From Candidatus Fischerbacteria bacterium RBG_13_37_8 (GTDB lineage: Bacteria; Acidobacteriota; HRBIN11; MFGW01), in assembly GCA_001780385.1 (NCBI GenBank), contig MFGW01000202.1, forward strand, positions 1 through 7,841: DNA of 7,841 nt, given 5' to 3'. Of the stretch, positions 6,044-7,841 are shown in pieces. The notes under the pieces are model-generated. The model saw only the letters and a list, made by a program, of their open reading frames with translations. It was not told the origin of the DNA and made no database searches. A program made the position numbers and the translations under genes. Every line of letters starts with the position of its first letter. Positions within the stretch are counted from its first letter, which is position 1.

Positions 6044-6838
6044 ATGAAAGATGAACATAAACTACATGGGAAGGGAACAAAGGCAGAAATAATCAAGTTG
6101 CGCAAAAAAATTACCGATCTGGAGATAGAAGTCAAAAAGTTAAAGCAGGTAGAAAAGGCGCTGAGTGAGCATGCGTCATTTCGCAATACCATAATAGCAA
6201 AGGCAGCAGAAGGCATCTGTGTATGCCACCAGATACCTGAATTTCCCTATGTATGCTTTACGGTGTGGAATGATTGCATGACGGAAATTACCGGGTACAC
6301 AATTGAAGATATCAATCGACTTGGTTGGTACCAGATTATGTATCCTGATCCGAAAATACAAACAAAAGCGATTGAACGCATGTCGCGCATGCGGTATGGA
6401 GATGACTTGATAGCCGAGGAATGGATTATCACTTGTGCAGATGGACAGAAAAGACCAATATTAATTTCTACATCTTTACTTGAATCAAGTGATGGGCAGG
6501 CACATGTTTTAGCAATAATGCAGGATATAGGAGACTGTAAACAGGCAGAAGCGAAACGTATTGAAATGGAACGCCAGCTTCTTCATGTCCAGAAACTTGA
6601 AAGTCTCGGTGTTTTAGCGGGCGGTATAGCTCATGATTTCAATAATCTCCTTATGGCTATTCTTGGCAACCTTGATTTAGCATTGCTGGAACTCTCGCCT
6701 GATACAATCGCCTTTTCCAGTATTGAATAGGCAATAAATGCTACTCAACAATTCGCGGGACAAGATCTCGCAGGTTTTATCCAAAAACCCTATAAACTGC
6801 AAAACCTGCGTGATAAATTAAAATCAATCTTAGAATAA
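6044..6838 (+). pseudogene. Decayed PAS hybrid histidine kinase: in-frame stop plus internal deletion
   Basis: The first 228 codons are intact: a coiled coil (residues ~14-42), one PAS domain (~44-165, with FTVWNDCMTEITGYT and ITCADGQKRPILIS), and the phospho-acceptor box LESLGVLAGGIAHDFNNLL with His197. The frame then meets TAG (6728-6730), where relatives have Glu in a SIEEAI-type stretch. The same frame continues as AINATQQFAGQDLAGFIQKPY and ends with LQNLRDKLKSILE and a TAA at 6836-6838. That tail is the C-terminus of a receiver domain, with the conserved Lys-Pro at 6785-6790. The rest of the dimerisation helix pair, the whole HATPase domain and most of the receiver, including its phospho-acceptor Asp, are gone, probably 250-300 residues. 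The surviving 228-residue product could at most sense or dimerise; it cannot phosphorylate itself. It ends 22 nt from the convergent GT39-like gene. Confidence 0.85.
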
Positions 6839-6860
6839 ACTGATGAGTTGATCTTCTGAA

Positions 6861-7841
6861 CTATCTTCTCAATCTTGTCATCGTCATTGATAAACCATAA
6901 CCAGCTATAATACTTATGAATGGCATTATGGGGTGTCTGTATCTGCCAATAGCCATTTCACCACTTGATATTGCAATTAAATAAATAATTAGTACAGCTA
7001 AAAGAATAAAGGATATATCCCGTCTATGTAATTGCGAGAAAAATCCTATAATGAACATAGCATAATAACAAAGTAAAAATATTCCCATACCTAATGTCAC
7101 GATAAATACTCCAGGCTTTTCTTTTATTAATTCAATAATCCCCTTATAGAATCCATAATGAATTATCTTGATGGCAACTCCTCCTATTTTCGGATATCGG
7201 TTTAATACCTTTAGCAAATCAGCGCTTCCTGGATCAAAAATAAGTATTCCTAAACCTTTTAAATAAATAGATGGATAATAGGATAAGTTCTGTATAAATA
7301 TTTCTCTTCCCTTTTTACCTATATACTTTATTTTCTTTGCTTGACTCCATTTTATCTGCTCGGGATGATCAAAGTAAGTATTTCTTAAATTCCCCCAGCC
7401 CATTTTTTTTTGCATCTCTGCAAATGGCACATCATTTTTAACAGCAAGCACAGCAGGCGCTTTAAAATAATAAAATAACACATCTGGAAGAGCGCAAAAT
7501 CCCCAATATCCTGCCCGCAATCCATTCCTCACAATCCATATTCCTAATAAGGCCATAGCAACTACGAAAAAAACAATTACGTGAACCAATTGTTTCTTCC
7601 AATTACTTCTCTTCAGAATAAGCCATAATATGATCATAAACATAAAAATGTACAGAATATAATAACTAGATGGACGTATGTAAGTCGCAACCGCCAAGGC
7701 AACTGCTGCATATATTAAATGAAATAAACAATTACCTTTAAAATAAAGCACAACCAAATAATAAAAGAGCAAGAAAAAAAATGCGAATAATGTTTCCGTT
7801 ATTAATTGGCATGAATATATAATTGAGAATGGTTCTAATGC
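6861..7841 (-). CDS. GT39-like membrane glycosyltransferase, C-terminal 326 residues (5' end outside window)
   Basis: The frame is open from the right edge to the TAG at 6861-6863. A TTG at 7772 is internal, since upstream codons read ALEPFSIIYSCQLITETLF, the PFS...LTETLF pattern of the ArnT/PMT_2-like GT39 family. The sequence is strongly hydrophobic with roughly seven to eight membrane helices. A soluble stretch in the middle (around FAEMQKKMGWGNLRNTYFD) follows IWIVRNGLRAGYWGF, the usual WxxRN region. The end has GRYRHPIMPFISIIAGYGL, a typical C-terminal helix of these proteins. They transfer sugars from polyprenyl-phosphate donors to lipids or proteins on the outer side of the cytoplasmic membrane. 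The catalytic acidic loop lies in the missing N-terminal part. The acceptor is unknown. Confidence 0.8.
   Translation of the reverse strand, partial: ALEPFSIIYSCQLITETLFAFFFLLFYYLVVLYFKGNCLFHLIYAAVALAVATYIRPSSYYILYIFMFMIILWLILKRSNWKKQLVHVIVFFVVAMALLGIWIVRNGLRAGYWGFCALPDVLFYYFKAPAVLAVKNDVPFAEMQKKMGWGNLRNTYFDHPEQIKWSQAKKIKYIGKKGREIFIQNLSYYPSIYLKGLGILIFDPGSADLLKVLNRYPKIGGVAIKIIHYGFYKGIIELIKEKPGVFIVTLGMGIFLLCYYAMFIIGFFSQLHRRDISFILLAVLIIYLIAISSGEMAIGRYRHPIMPFISIIAGYGLSMTMTRLRR

Noticed and set aside
5944..6216. Minus-strand open frame of 90 codons across the kinase start
   Set aside because: It is antisense to the coiled-coil and PAS coding region, has low-complexity composition and no motif.
7403..7411. 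Nine-T run in the GT39-like gene (A9 in the coding strand), possible slippage site
   Set aside because: The run encodes Gln-Lys-Lys-Met in a continuous frame; homopolymers of this length are expected in AT-rich genes and nothing suggests programmed frameshifting.

Overview
The window looks like a piece of a chromosome from a moderately AT-rich, peptidoglycan-containing bacterium, probably Gram-negative in build. The signs are a class A penicillin-binding protein of the PBP1C type, a signal-peptide esterase, a hybrid histidine kinase relic and two polytopic GT-C-like membrane proteins. Dispersed palindromic repeats and decayed accessory genes recall environmental lineages such as Planctomycetota, Omnitrophota or Desulfobacterota. 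That placement is a weak inference, because no rRNA or other marker gene is present.

Layout, left to right. (1) 2-985, plus: the 3' end of a pbpC-like gene, carrying the KTGTS motif and the C-terminal BiPBP_C domain. (2) 981-1040: an almost perfect 60-nt palindrome that begins inside the last sense codon of pbpC. Its right arm appears to supply the -35 box of the next gene. (3) 1059-2993, plus: a 644-residue membrane protein with a TMTC-like N-terminal region and C-terminal TPR repeats. (4) 3047-3398, minus: a small DUF6922-like gene running, one frame off, into what looks like the last ~30 codons of an AbiEii-type nucleotidyltransferase toxin, so a deleted toxin-antitoxin-like module. (5) 3462-3617: a gene-free patch with five short hairpins, including two copies of one repeat whose flanks are identical but whose stems differ and still pair. 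(6) 3628-4830 and 4945-5856, minus: a secreted esterase with C-terminal TPRs, preceded by an atypical NAD(P)-binding SDR protein. The two may be co-transcribed. An 87-bp stretch bounded by short inverted repeats lies between them. (7) 6044-6838, plus: a PAS/histidine-kinase/receiver pseudogene with an in-frame stop and a large internal deletion. (8) 6861-7841, minus: the C-terminal part of a GT39-like membrane glycosyltransferase, open through the right edge.

There is no single coherent pathway here. The window mixes cell-envelope genes (PBP1C, TMTC-like, GT39-like, exported esterase) with relics of a toxin-antitoxin-like module and a signalling protein, both reduced by internal deletion. Three genes (TMTC-like, DUF6922, kinase relic) have no Shine-Dalgarno sequence and have a plausible extended -10 element only 5-12 nt before the ATG. 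This suggests leaderless or nearly leaderless mRNAs. The esterase and SDR genes have ordinary Shine-Dalgarno sites. I did not find a clearly new multi-gene system. The strongest leads are the palindrome/promoter overlap, the covarying hairpin repeat pair and the two deletion scars.
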